DNA of 64,000 nt from Flavobacterium cellulosilyticum (GTDB lineage: Bacteria > Bacteroidota > Bacteroidia > Flavobacteriales > Flavobacteriaceae): the NCBI RefSeq assembly GCF_004349355.1, contig NZ_SMFK01000003.1, forward strand, positions 124,001 to 188,000, given 5' to 3'. The notes under the pieces are model-generated. The model ran no database searches. It saw only the letters and a list, made by a program, of their open reading frames with translations, and was not told the origin of the DNA. A program made the translations under genes and the position numbers. This document shows positions 18,510-27,098 of the stretch, piece by piece; the stretch's first letter is position 1; the number at the start of each line of letters is the position of its first letter.

Positions 18510-19822
18510 TAGCAAAAATTGGTCGTGGAGCAAATATAATTGGTGCGCTTTCTTATAATCAACTTAAAGTTGATCAAGAAAATGGATCAATATTAGCGAC
18601 TCACAGAATAAGAGAAACAGTCAATGGAGAGTTTACTGTTAACCAATTATATCCTTCGTTTGAACCGTATTTAATGGCAAACAAGCGAACAGAAAAACCT
18701 GTTTTGCATATTTCTCTCAACCCAAACCCAAAAGATAGTGTAAGCGATGAAGACTTTAAAAAAATCGCACAAGACTATATGGAACTTATGGGCTATGGGG
18801 ACCAGCCTTATGTTGTTTTTAAGCATACCGATATTGAACGAACTCACATTCATATCGTTTCGACCTGTGTTGATCGTTACGGAAAAAAGTTATCTGATTC
18901 CTATGAAAAATTACGTTCTATGAATGCCTGCCGTGCATTGGAACAAAAATATCAATTACTCCCTGCAACTGAAAAAAATCAAAATTCAAAAGATGTAATT
19001 TTTAAACCTGTTGACTACAAAGAAGCCAATGTGAAAAGTCAAATAGCATCTGTAATTCGACATCTGCCAAAGTATTATCAATATCAAAGTTTAGGAGCTT
19101 ATAATGCACTACTTTCTCTTTTTAATATTACTGCTGAGCAAATAACGGGTGAATTACACGGTCAGTCTAAGCAAGGTCTTGTTTATTTTGCTCTGAATGA
19201 AAAAGGAGAAAAGGTAACGAATCCGTTCAAATCCTCTCTTTTTGGAAAACAGGCTGGTATGGAAAGTTTGCAAAAGCATTTCGAACAATCGAAAGAGAAG
19301 ATGAAAACAGCACCTGCTAAAGAAATCCTGAAAAATTCAGTAGAAATTGCCATGCATACCACGAATAATGAAATCGATTTTAAAAAACAACTAGTCGATC
19401 AAGGAGTTAATACAATTGTCCGAAGAAATGATCAAGGTCGTATATACGGAATGACTTTTATTGACCATGAATCGCGCATTGTTTGGAATGGATCCCAATT
19501 AAGTAAAAATTTATCTGCTAACGTTTTTAATGATTTATGGAAATATGAAGGGACACAGAAAGTTCAAAATGAGATACAGAATAAAAAAACAATTTCATCC
19601 ACAGCTAGTAAAAATGAATCCAAACCAGAAACAGAAAAACCACATGCACTTTTTGATTTTCTTAATAGAAATCATTTGAGTAATTCTACACCTGACTTTG
19701 GTCTTATAGAGAGCCTTGGAGCTTTATTACCAATTACTCAAGGTGAAGATTATGAAGAACAAGTATTTGCTAATCAAATAAGGAAAAAGACAAAACGCAA
19801 CAACCAACGAGGCAAGAAATAG
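18506..19822 (+). CDS. mobB: MobB relaxase (relaxase/mobilisation nuclease domain)
   Basis: The 438-aa protein is a MOBP-type relaxase. The N-terminus MIAKIGRGANIIGALSYNQL supplies a candidate catalytic tyrosine (Tyr17), and the metal-binding histidines lie in ERTHIHIVS near residue 113, inside the HTDIERTHIHI segment. The protein nicks oriT and pilots the transferred strand. The C-terminal 150 residues are basic and low in complexity. It is coupled to mobA by a 4-base overlap and is followed after about 100 bases by the coupling-protein gene. Motifs and length are intact. Confidence 0.92.
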   Translation: MIAKIGRGANIIGALSYNQLKVDQENGSILATHRIRETVNGEFTVNQLYPSFEPYLMANKRTEKPVLHISLNPNPKDSVSDEDFKKIAQDYMELMGYGDQPYVVFKHTDIERTHIHIVSTCVDRYGKKLSDSYEKLRSMNACRALEQKYQLLPATEKNQNSKDVIFKPVDYKEANVKSQIASVIRHLPKYYQYQSLGAYNALLSLFNITAEQITGELHGQSKQGLVYFALNEKGEKVTNPFKSSLFGKQAGMESLQKHFEQSKEKMKTAPAKEILKNSVEIAMHTTNNEIDFKKQLVDQGVNTIVRRNDQGRIYGMTFIDHESRIVWNGSQLSKNLSANVFNDLWKYEGTQKVQNEIQNKKTISSTASKNESKPETEKPHALFDFLNRNHLSNSTPDFGLIESLGALLPITQGEDYEEQVFANQIRKKTKRNNQRGKK

Positions 19823-19926
19823 TTTAACGAGACAACCACCGCCACTTAATGCCAACGGAAGCCAATTGACTTAGGTTCTTTTATGTTCGATCTACTTTCG
19901 CTCGTTACATTTTTAAATTTTCAATT

Positions 19927-21927
19927 ATGCAAGGAGAAGACGATTTAAGAGGACTCGCCAAAATAATGGCTTTCATGCGCGCTGTAAGTATCCTTCTAGT
20001 ACTCATGCACTTTTACTGGTTTTGTTATAGTTTTTTCTTAGAAAAGGGCTGGACGTTACAAGTAATTAATAAGATACTGGGTAATTTCCAACGTACTGCA
20101 AGCCTATTCTCTCACACCTTATTCACCAAGATTTTTGCTTTGGTATTGTTAGCATTAAGTTGTTTGGGAACAAAAGGAGTCAAAAACGAAAAAATTAGTT
20201 GGTCTAAAATAGCTAGTGCGGTAATCGTTGGATTTATACTTTTCTTTCTCAACACACCTTTGCTGAAGTTGTCTGCTGGTACAGCGATTTCTTTATACAT
20301 ATTCACTACTTCAGCGGGCTATATTTCGTTAATGATGGCTGGAGTTTGGATCAGTCGACTACTGCGTACCAATCTTATGAGCGATGTTTTTAATAATGAA
20401 AATGAAAGTTTCATGCAAGAAACCAAATTGATGCAAAATGAATATTCCGTTAATCTGCCAACCAAATTTTATTACAAAGGCAAATGGAACGAAGGTTGGA
20501 TTAATGTGGTAAATCCTTTTCGAGCTTCCATCGTTTTAGGCACACCTGGATCTGGGAAAAGTTACGCCATTATAAACAACTATATCAAGCAGCATATCGA
20601 AAAAGGATTTTCGATGTACATCTATGATTTTAAATTCGATGATCTTTCCACCATTGCTTACAATCATTTACTAAAACATTCAGACAAGTATACCGTTAAG
20701 CCAAAATTCTATATCATCAACTTTGACGATCCTAGCAGAAGTCATCGTTGCAATCCCATCAATCCTGATTTTATGACAGACATCTCAGATGCTTATGAAT
20801 CTGCCTATACCATTATGTTGAATCTTAACCGCAGTTGGATACAAAAACAAGGCGATTTCTTTGTGGAATCTCCCATTATATTACTAGCCGCGATAATCTG
20901 GTTTCTAAAGATTTATGACAATGGAAAATATTGTACATTTCCACATGCCATTGAATTGCTCAACAAAAAATATGTTGATGTTTTCACCATCCTTACTTCC
21001 TACCCTGATCTCGAGAACTATTTATCTCCGTTTATGGATGCTTGGCAAGGTGGCGCACAAGATCAATTGCAAGGACAAATTGCTTCCGCAAAAATTCCGT
21101 TGTCTCGAATGATTTCGCCTCAACTCTATTGGGTAATGACTGGAGATGACTTTTCGTTGGACATCAATAATCCAGATGAACCTAAAATTCTTTGCGTGGG
21201 AAACAATCCCGATCGACAAAATATTTACTCTGCTGCCTTGGGTTTGTACAATTCTAGAATTATAAAACTAATCAACAAGAAAGGAAAATTAAAAAGTTCG
21301 GTGATAATTGATGAGTTGCCAACGATCTACTTTAGAGGATTAGATAATTTAATTGCCACAGCTAGAAGTAATCAAGTAGCGGTATGTTTGGGATTTCAAG
21401 ATTATTCACAATTGACACGTGATTACGGTGACAAGGAAAGTAAAGTTATCCAAAATACGGTGGGCAACATCTTTAGTGGTCAGGTTGTGGGAGAAACGGC
21501 CAAAAGCTTATCCGAACGATTTGGTAAAGTGTTACAGAAACGCCAAAGTTTAACCATCAACCGAAATGATAAATCAACCTCAATATCTACACAGCTAGAC
21601 AGCTTGATACCAGCATCAAAAATCTCCACGCTTACGCAAGGTGTGTTTGTAGGAGCAGTTTCAGATAATTTTGACGAACGCATAGAACAGAAAATTTTCC
21701 ATTCTGAAATTGTGGTAGACAATGAAAAAGTAGCTTCCGAAACCAAAGCATATAAAAAGATACCCGTTATTTTACCTTTCGTTGATGAACATGGCGAAGA
21801 TAATATGAAAGTCGAAATTGAGGCTAATTACAAACAGATTAAGCGTAATATTGTTCTTATCATAGAAAGTGAATTGGAACGCATTAAAAACGATCCTGAT
21901 TTGCAACATTTAGTGCAAGAGGGGTAA
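19927..21927 (+). CDS. mobC: MobC, type IV coupling protein (VirD4/TraG family)
   Basis: The 666-aa protein has four hydrophobic segments in the first 150 residues (near 16-36, 65-80, 96-113 and 120-145) and then a P-loop ATPase domain with Walker A GTPGSGKS near residue 205. VIIDELPTIYFRG provides the Walker B-like motif, followed by a motif ending in VCLGFQDYSQL. This is the coupling ATPase that brings the relaxase-DNA complex to the TraG/TraJ channel. The start was chosen at the first ATG of the frame, preceded by a normal AT-rich Bacteroidetes leader. It is the last mob gene before a regulatory gap and hipBA. Confidence 0.93.
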   Translation: MQGEDDLRGLAKIMAFMRAVSILLVLMHFYWFCYSFFLEKGWTLQVINKILGNFQRTASLFSHTLFTKIFALVLLALSCLGTKGVKNEKISWSKIASAVIVGFILFFLNTPLLKLSAGTAISLYIFTTSAGYISLMMAGVWISRLLRTNLMSDVFNNENESFMQETKLMQNEYSVNLPTKFYYKGKWNEGWINVVNPFRASIVLGTPGSGKSYAIINNYIKQHIEKGFSMYIYDFKFDDLSTIAYNHLLKHSDKYTVKPKFYIINFDDPSRSHRCNPINPDFMTDISDAYESAYTIMLNLNRSWIQKQGDFFVESPIILLAAIIWFLKIYDNGKYCTFPHAIELLNKKYVDVFTILTSYPDLENYLSPFMDAWQGGAQDQLQGQIASAKIPLSRMISPQLYWVMTGDDFSLDINNPDEPKILCVGNNPDRQNIYSAALGLYNSRIIKLINKKGKLKSSVIIDELPTIYFRGLDNLIATARSNQVAVCLGFQDYSQLTRDYGDKESKVIQNTVGNIFSGQVVGETAKSLSERFGKVLQKRQSLTINRNDKSTSISTQLDSLIPASKISTLTQGVFVGAVSDNFDERIEQKIFHSEIVVDNEKVASETKAYKKIPVILPFVDEHGEDNMKVEIEANYKQIKRNIVLIIESELERIKNDPDLQHLVQEG

Positions 21928-21994
21928 AATAAATGACCCTAAATAGAAGAAACTCTTATTCAATGTTTGTTATTATGTACATATTTGCTATTTT

Positions 21995-22012
21995 TGTTCA
22001 TATTAATGAACA
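21995..22012. promoter_or_regulatory. Inverted repeat upstream of hipB, candidate autoregulatory operator
   Basis: TGTTCAT and ATGAACA are perfect 7-base arms separated by ATTA, centred 19 bases before the hipB start codon. HipB-type antitoxins repress their own operon by binding such palindromes. Binding here is inferred from position and symmetry. Confidence 0.5.
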
Positions 22013-22021
22013 TTTATAAAA

Positions 22022-22312
22022 ATGAGTGCAAAAAAGCAAGTCTTATTCCCTAAACATCAACTCCTTTTAGAGCAAATGGGTGAGAATATTAAATTGGCTC
22101 GAAAAAGAAGAAAACTCACTGCAATACAAATTGCTGAAAGAGCCGATATTGCTAGAACTACTTTATACCAAATAGAAAAAGGAAATTCTAGTGTGGCAAT
22201 AGGTGCCTATTTTAATGTTCTGAGAGTACTAGGTTTGCAAGACGATTTTTTAAAAATAGCTGCTGACGACGAGCTAGGTAGAAAACTTCAAGACCTTGAC
22301 TTATTAACGTAG
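22022..22312 (+). CDS. hipB: HipB-like antitoxin, XRE-family regulator
   Basis: The 96-aa protein has a clear XRE helix-turn-helix (about residues 22-77: NIKLARKRRKLTAIQIAERA, then TTLYQIEKGNSSVAIG). It lies 49 bases upstream of a HipA-type kinase gene and should be its DNA-binding antitoxin and operon repressor. An inverted repeat directly before the gene is a plausible operator. The size fits the family. Such pairs can stabilise mobile elements; that role is inferred. Confidence 0.85.
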   Translation: MSAKKQVLFPKHQLLLEQMGENIKLARKRRKLTAIQIAERADIARTTLYQIEKGNSSVAIGAYFNVLRVLGLQDDFLKIAADDELGRKLQDLDLLT

Positions 22313-22361
22313 TCCCTTGATAGAAACAAATTAAACTGATCTCTTATTCAAAACACACAAC

Positions 22362-23618
22362 ATGTCACAAAGTAAAACCGACATCTACGTTTACGCCCAT
22401 TGGCAAGAAATGCAGGAACCTAAACTAATTGGTATCTTATCTGCACAACAAGCCAAAGGTAAAAAAGCATTTAGTTTTGAATACGATAGAAACTGGCTCA
22501 AAACAGAACAAAAATTCCTTTTGGATCCAGACATTCAATTATATGGTGGTCCACAATACCCGAACCAAAAAGAAAATTTCGGCATTTTTTTAGATAGCAT
22601 GCCTGATACTTGGGGACGTACCTTAATGAAACGTCGAGAAGCGCAAGTTGCTAGAGAAAAGAACGAAAAGCCAAAAACACTCTATGATATTGATTTTCTA
22701 TTAGGTGTATATGATGAAAGTCGTATGGGAGCATTACGATTTAAAACCGACCCGAATGGAGATTTCTTAGATAACAATAAAAACGCTTCTAGCCCGCCCT
22801 GGTCTTCCATCAGAGAACTTCAAAATGCAGCAGCGAATTTCGAAAATGACAAAGATAATGACGAGGTCAATAAATGGCTATCGGTTCTTATGGCACCTGG
22901 ATCTTCATTGGGTGGCGCTAGACCCAAAGCCAATATTTTAGACAACGATAAAAGTCTTTGGATTGCTAAATTCCCCTCCAAAACAGATACTGTAGACAAA
23001 GCAGCTTGGGAGTTTCTGGCCTATAAATTGGCTATCAGTGCCGGAATCAACATGGCATCCTGTCGAATAGAAAAAATCATGGGCAACCACAATACTTTCT
23101 TTACCAAACGCTTTGACAGGGAGAACGGTGAAAGAATTCATTTTGCTTCGGCTATGACTATGACAGGCAACAATGAAGATACTATAAGAGACAATCCCGC
23201 AAGTTATTTAGATATTGCCGAATTCATCAGTAATCAAGGTGCGAACGTAGAAGAAAATTTACACCAACTATGGCGCAGAATCGTTTTTAATATAGCCATT
23301 TCTAACACCGATGACCATTTGCGTAACCATGGATTTATTTTAACCAAAGAAGGTTGGATACTCTCCCCTGCTTACGACCTTAACCCATCGATAGACAAAG
23401 ATGGTTTGGCTCTTAATATTGATATGGACAACAATGCACTGGATTTTGAATTGGCTAAAAGTGTTGGAGAGTACTTTAGATTGAATGGTTTACAAATGGA
23501 AAACATAATTCGAGAAGTCATACAAGTTACAAGCAACTGGAAAACAATAGCCACCGAAATAGGAATTGCTAGAGCAGAGTTGGAAATGATGGAAAAGGCT
23601 TTAAATCTTAAGCAGTAA
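22362..23618 (+). CDS. hipA: HipA-like serine/threonine kinase toxin
   Basis: The 418-aa protein has the two-part HipA layout. The N-terminal subdomain includes FGIFLDSMPDTWGRTLMKRR. The kinase domain contains the Gly-rich SSLGGARPKA, the catalytic SNTDDHLRNHGF and the metal-binding YDLNPS motif. HipA kinases phosphorylate translation factors such as glutamyl-tRNA synthetase and cause growth arrest when not bound by HipB. All motifs look intact and the length is normal. It is co-transcribed with hipB. The target of this one cannot be told from sequence. Confidence 0.9.
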   Translation: MSQSKTDIYVYAHWQEMQEPKLIGILSAQQAKGKKAFSFEYDRNWLKTEQKFLLDPDIQLYGGPQYPNQKENFGIFLDSMPDTWGRTLMKRREAQVAREKNEKPKTLYDIDFLLGVYDESRMGALRFKTDPNGDFLDNNKNASSPPWSSIRELQNAAANFENDKDNDEVNKWLSVLMAPGSSLGGARPKANILDNDKSLWIAKFPSKTDTVDKAAWEFLAYKLAISAGINMASCRIEKIMGNHNTFFTKRFDRENGERIHFASAMTMTGNNEDTIRDNPASYLDIAEFISNQGANVEENLHQLWRRIVFNIAISNTDDHLRNHGFILTKEGWILSPAYDLNPSIDKDGLALNIDMDNNALDFELAKSVGEYFRLNGLQMENIIREVIQVTSNWKTIATEIGIARAELEMMEKALNLKQ

Positions 23619-23686
23619 TTCATCCTAGATATTTGTTTTGAACCTAAGATTATTTCTTTGAAAAAAATATTTTTAATATTACTAAG

Positions 23687-23715
23687 TTGAAAGTAAAACT
23701 TTTTTTTTAACTTTG
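23687..23715 (+). promoter_or_regulatory. Bacteroidetes-type promoter before the 41-aa gene
   Basis: TTG at 23687-23689 and TAACTTTG at 23708-23715 fit the Bacteroidetes -33/-7 pattern, with an 18-base gap between the boxes. The small gene starts 27 bases further on at 23743. This is one of the best promoter matches I see in the window. Confidence 0.6.
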
Positions 23716-23742
23716 ATTAACAACGTTTTAAAAAACAGAAAC

Positions 23743-23868
23743 ATGGCACTTAAAACTGGACCAAAAAGAATAGCGAAATCTACTGGACAACCTGATAAAC
23801 GTCAACGTGATAATAAAGACACACCAGGTAACACGCCTTCACTAAAACCTCCTAAAAGAAAATCTTAA
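23743..23868 (+). CDS. Small basic protein (41 aa)
   Basis: The ATG at 23743 opens a 41-codon frame reading MALKTGPKRIAKSTGQPDKR, continuing QRDNKDTPGNTPSLKPP and ending KRKS. It is rich in Lys, Pro, Asp and Thr, has no hydrophobic segment and is probably disordered. A consensus promoter lies directly upstream, which supports expression. I do not recognise a characterised family, although similar short KTGPKRIAK proteins seem familiar from Bacteroidetes. The roughly 290 bases between it and the convergent E2-like gene hold nothing I can identify. Confidence 0.5.
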   Translation: MALKTGPKRIAKSTGQPDKRQRDNKDTPGNTPSLKPPKRKS

Positions 23869-24160
23869 TACAATTTTTGTTTTTTGAAATAGGAATATTA
23901 TAAGTTATAGTAGCTGTTTTTTATACCTGCAAATAATGACATACCTAATATTTGTTTATTTGAAAAAAACTTAATTGAATCTATAAACTTTAGTTAGATA
24001 TATCAAATCTACTTGATAACGATATGTTAAACTAAAAAAAATTGATCATTTAGCCTGATTATCTAAGTAAAAACACTTAAATAAACGCCACTAATTTCTA
24101 TTTCATTTTTCTTTTGAAAATAAATAATAAATTACAATTTCTCGACTTCCTTTATTTTAA

Positions 24161-24805
24161 TTAGTTTCTTAGCAGCCATTTTAATGCCAGTATATCATAT
24201 TCAATTCTTTTTTTTGACAAATTTTTAATAATAGTATAGGTTTGTATATGGCATCGTTTCAGTTTTTCTTTTTTGCCACAAAAACAATTGTCATTCCTAT
24301 TCATTTTTGTAGTATTAAAAAAAGATAATAAGTTAATTACTCCTACAATATCCTTTAGTTTAAAGAGTTCATCATAGAACTGCAAAATTCCTTCTGCTCC
24401 ATGCTCATAATCTCCATTTACCCATTCATTCTCTCTATCAAAATACAATTGATTGGCTAAATAGGGAATAACAAATTTTAAAAAAAACGCTTTAATAGAA
24501 ATACCTTTTTGACTAATTAAATCAGATTCTTGTAAGGAGCAAACACAACAACTTCCATCTTCGTCAATGTGCCGGTCAGGGATATGCTCAAACTTATTAC
24601 TGGTTTCAAACAACAATGGAAATCCGTACGGATAATTCCTTGGAATGGCTACATTAATAGTAAAGCTGTCCAAGTAATTATCCGCAGCATCAAAAATGTC
24701 AATTTCACCACTTAATATTTTCTTTTTCTCTTTTTCAAACAACTTAAGTTTCGGGAATATTTCCAAAACTTCATGTATATCTTTATCTAAAATTAACTTT
24801 TGCAT
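24161..24805 (-). CDS. E2-like protein with C-terminal SEC-C motif, third gene of the Pycsar-like operon
   Basis: The 214-aa protein has an E2 (ubiquitin-conjugating)-like N-terminal half: VAIPRNYPYGFPLLFET followed by HIPDRHIDEDGSCCVCS, where Cys86, Cys87 or Cys89 could be the catalytic cysteine. The C-terminal part has RNDNCFCGKKEKLKRCH (169-186, Cys174, Cys176, Cys185, His186), a SEC-C-type zinc motif. I start at the ATG at 24805, which overlaps the cyclase gene by 23 bases; an in-frame start at 24826 is also possible. E2-like proteins without E1 are known from short type II CBASS, where they modify the nucleotidyltransferase. Finding one behind a Pycsar cyclase is unusual. The E2 call is by motif pattern only. 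Confidence 0.65.
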   Translation of the reverse strand: MQKLILDKDIHEVLEIFPKLKLFEKEKKKILSGEIDIFDAADNYLDSFTINVAIPRNYPYGFPLLFETSNKFEHIPDRHIDEDGSCCVCSLQESDLISQKGISIKAFFLKFVIPYLANQLYFDRENEWVNGDYEHGAEGILQFYDELFKLKDIVGVINLLSFFNTTKMNRNDNCFCGKKEKLKRCHIQTYTIIKNLSKKRIEYDILALKWLLRN

Positions 24806-25790
24806 AGGGCCTGTTTTTACCCACAACTTCTTTTAATGAAGCTATACTTGGGATAGTTACTAATTGAGGCTTAATAGTGATTTCTCCTGTAACAGATGTT
24901 GCAATATGTTGCGAAGACTTTAGATATTTAAGCCAATCAAACACGTATTGTGTATAATAAAATGCATTATCTTGATCTGAAAAAATATACCTTTTAGCCT
25001 CCACTACAGTATAAAACAGTGTGTCAAAATTTGCTTTATCTTTTATATATTGACCAACAACAATTTCGTTACTTCCAGCAAATGCTTGCATTTTGGCAGC
25101 TAAACTAGTATGCAAACTATAGGTAGCAATTTCACTAGTATTTTCTTTACCAGCTACTCCCCACAATACTTTATCATCATCACCAAAATCAATTCCAATT
25201 TTCGTAAATATTCTTTCTATACCATGTTGCTCAAAAACTCTTTTCAAATCATTTTTAACAAAATAACTGAATAAACTTAAAGCGGTAAGACAGTGCTGTG
25301 TTGATTTAGTTTTATCAATATTTTTCCCTCCAAAATACACAAACAAACCATCTCCCTGAATCCTTTGTATAAATCCTCCAAAAAGCTGGCAGACATTTAT
25401 CGCCGCTAATTGAATAGTATTAGTGATTATCATATTCGTCTCTTCGTCGTACTTTTTGAAAAGATTTGTTGATCCTTTAATATCAATGAAAGCAGAAATG
25501 ATATAATGTTTCTCTGTATCTGTTGTCCCCTTTAAATGATTAAAATGCGGATGGTGACCAATAATTTGATTATCAAAGGGAATAACTCCCATCTTATTTG
25601 CAATTCCAACCAGATCAGTCGAAAGAGATAATTGTGATCTATTACTCATATAGTCACTAATAGTATATTTCCCGAGAGATCCATCATTCGAAAATGTTGC
25701 ATAGGCTCGTGATTCATTTAAGTTCTTATAGCGTTCATTTCTGTTAAGAGCTTTTTCAATGATGCTTTGGTATTCTGAAAATGTATTCAT
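24783..25790 (-). CDS. Pycsar-type class III nucleotide cyclase (PycC-like)
   Basis: The 335-aa protein contains a class III adenylate/guanylate cyclase fold at about residues 95-260. Metal-binding aspartates are Asp103 in SAFIDIKGSTN and Asp147 in IQRIQGDGLFVYF. The C-terminal 75 residues are outside the cyclase domain. Its direct neighbour is a DUF5706 membrane effector, the classical pair of Pycsar antiphage systems, in which PycC makes cCMP or cUMP on infection. I place the start at the ATG at 25790, 2 bases after the effector stop; an open frame extends upstream to 25925 but would overlap the effector gene. The base specificity (C or U) cannot be read from sequence. Confidence 0.82.
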   Translation of the reverse strand: MNTFSEYQSIIEKALNRNERYKNLNESRAYATFSNDGSLGKYTISDYMSNRSQLSLSTDLVGIANKMGVIPFDNQIIGHHPHFNHLKGTTDTEKHYIISAFIDIKGSTNLFKKYDEETNMIITNTIQLAAINVCQLFGGFIQRIQGDGLFVYFGGKNIDKTKSTQHCLTALSLFSYFVKNDLKRVFEQHGIERIFTKIGIDFGDDDKVLWGVAGKENTSEIATYSLHTSLAAKMQAFAGSNEIVVGQYIKDKANFDTLFYTVVEAKRYIFSDQDNAFYYTQYVFDWLKYLKSSQHIATSVTGEITIKPQLVTIPSIASLKEVVGKNRPYAKVNFR

Positions 25791-25792
25791 AA

Positions 25793-26293
25793 TTATATAA
25801 ATTTTGTTATTAATGTTACTAAGTAGATAAACAGGAAGATAAATTCGACAATAATGATTCTTCCAGCATAATAAAGTTTTTGATATTTTGCTTTTAGTCC
25901 TCCCGCCAAACTGTATGCTTGACATGTAAGGTCTAATAGTAATTTTTTATCCGATATAGCATTGATCTTTTTTGCATACTCTTTGAAGGTGTAATTGGTG
26001 ACATCTTGAAAAAAAATAACTGAAGCACTTTTTTCCGAAGCACTTTTAAGGTATGGAGTGATTGCAATTAATGTTATAGTTATACTTAAAACGGCTAATA
26101 GAGCAATAATTGCCATGATAATAAGTGCAAAATGCGTAACATCTTCTGGTTTGGTTGAAGCTGCAATTGTAATAATACCTGCAAGTATAGCAGTATTGAG
26201 AGCAAGGTAAAGATTGCTTTTTGTTTGGGTACTTTCAATATAGGTGTCGAAACGACCAATAATGAATTTTATTTGTTCTAATTTTTCTTTCAT
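25793..26293 (-). CDS. Pycsar effector PycTM-like (DUF5706) membrane protein
   Basis: The 166-aa protein has two neighbouring membrane helices (about residues 27-44 and 52-76) and a third at the C-terminus (about 145-163), with a soluble loop between containing VIFFQDVTNYTFKEYAKKI. This is the DUF5706/Pycsar effector layout. In characterised systems, the cyclic pyrimidine made by the cyclase activates such proteins, which then disrupt the inner membrane and abort infection. It is the first gene of the three-gene minus-strand operon, with the cyclase 2 bases behind. The upstream 121 bases are shared with a divergent sigma-factor operon and carry two inverted repeats. Confidence 0.82.
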   Translation of the reverse strand: MKEKLEQIKFIIGRFDTYIESTQTKSNLYLALNTAILAGIITIAASTKPEDVTHFALIIMAIIALLAVLSITITLIAITPYLKSASEKSASVIFFQDVTNYTFKEYAKKINAISDKKLLLDLTCQAYSLAGGLKAKYQKLYYAGRIIIVEFIFLFIYLVTLITKFI

Positions 26294-26354
26294 TTTTTTA
26301 AAAAATATTTTTTTGTTATGTTAAATATCAAACTTCAAATCATATATTTGAGAA

Positions 26355-26382
26355 GTATATGAGTAAAGCCTCACTCATATAC
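26355..26382. promoter_or_regulatory. Perfect inverted repeat in the Pycsar/sigma divergent promoter region
   Basis: GTATATGAGT (26355-26364) and ACTCATATAC (26373-26382) are perfect 10-base arms with an 8-base centre. The dyad sits between the divergent Pycsar-like operon and the sigma/peptidase operon, where a repressor or activator could control both. No cognate regulator is identified; an operator role is inferred. Confidence 0.55.
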
Positions 26383-26410
26383 CAAAACCGTTACTAACGC
26401 TTTTAGGTAT
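26379..26410. promoter_or_regulatory. Second, imperfect inverted repeat directly before the sigma-like gene
   Basis: ATACCAAAACCGTTA (26379-26393) and TAACGCTTTTAGGTAT (26395-26410) are complementary except for one bulged base and one mismatch. The dyad ends 4 bases before the ATG at 26415 and overlaps the other repeat by 4 bases. As DNA it could be an operator; as RNA it could hide the start codon. Confidence 0.5.
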
Positions 26411-26414
26411 ATAG

Positions 26415-27098
26415 ATGGAAACTGAATTAAATAGTAGGATAGATTTTGATAAAATTTGTAGTTCTGAACTACTGGATTATGTTTCCTTTAAATCAGAATA
26501 TCCAGAAGAAGCAGAATATGCTTTTATTGAATTTTGCCGTCGCTTTGAGAAAAAAGTGATTCAAAAAGCTGAAATATATTCTTCGAAATTTGGTTATAGT
26601 GCTGTAGTCGCTTTGGAAATAGCGCATTGTGCTTTTGCCCGTGTATGGAAATACCCAAGTTTTAACTTAAAAAAAGCTAAAAGTAAAGATGTTAGTAAAG
26701 CTATATTATTATGGCTGTACCCGATAATGTATACACAACTTGTGAAATATGGTGAACAAAACACTTGCGCAGATCCTACAGTCGACGAAGATCTCTCAAT
26801 AATTACTGATTTAGATGGGCTTGTTAATATAAAATCTCAGAGTGATAATATAGAACACAAAAAGAATCTGAAAATTAAGCTAGAAATTTTAAATAGTGCT
26901 TTTGTTGGTCTAAGTGAAAAACAAAAAATTATTTATCTAACATATAAAGCATACGAAGTACCTGGTAAAAACATTCCGAGAAGTATCAGTAAAAAATTGC
27001 AAGATATACTTGAACTAACTCAAAGTACAATAAGATTATATAAAAGAGATGCTAATCTTCATGTCGACAATTATATAAAGCAAAGAAATGGCAGATAA
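26415..27098 (+). CDS. Sigma-70-like (ECF-type) RNA polymerase sigma factor
   Basis: The 227-aa protein shows a region 2-like N-terminal half (AEYAFIEFCRRFEKKVIQKA, then a helical stretch with ALEIAHCAFARVWKYP) and a region 4-like C-terminal half (FVGLSEKQKIIYLTYKAYEV, then LELTQSTIRLYKRDANLHVD). The typical -35-reading helix is only loosely conserved, so it may be a divergent or specialised sigma factor. It is the first of three overlapping genes, followed by a small acidic protein and an ImmA/IrrE peptidase. It is divergent from the Pycsar-like operon. The family assignment is moderate and the promoter targets are unknown. Confidence 0.65.
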   Translation: METELNSRIDFDKICSSELLDYVSFKSEYPEEAEYAFIEFCRRFEKKVIQKAEIYSSKFGYSAVVALEIAHCAFARVWKYPSFNLKKAKSKDVSKAILLWLYPIMYTQLVKYGEQNTCADPTVDEDLSIITDLDGLVNIKSQSDNIEHKKNLKIKLEILNSAFVGLSEKQKIIYLTYKAYEVPGKNIPRSISKKLQDILELTQSTIRLYKRDANLHVDNYIKQRNGR

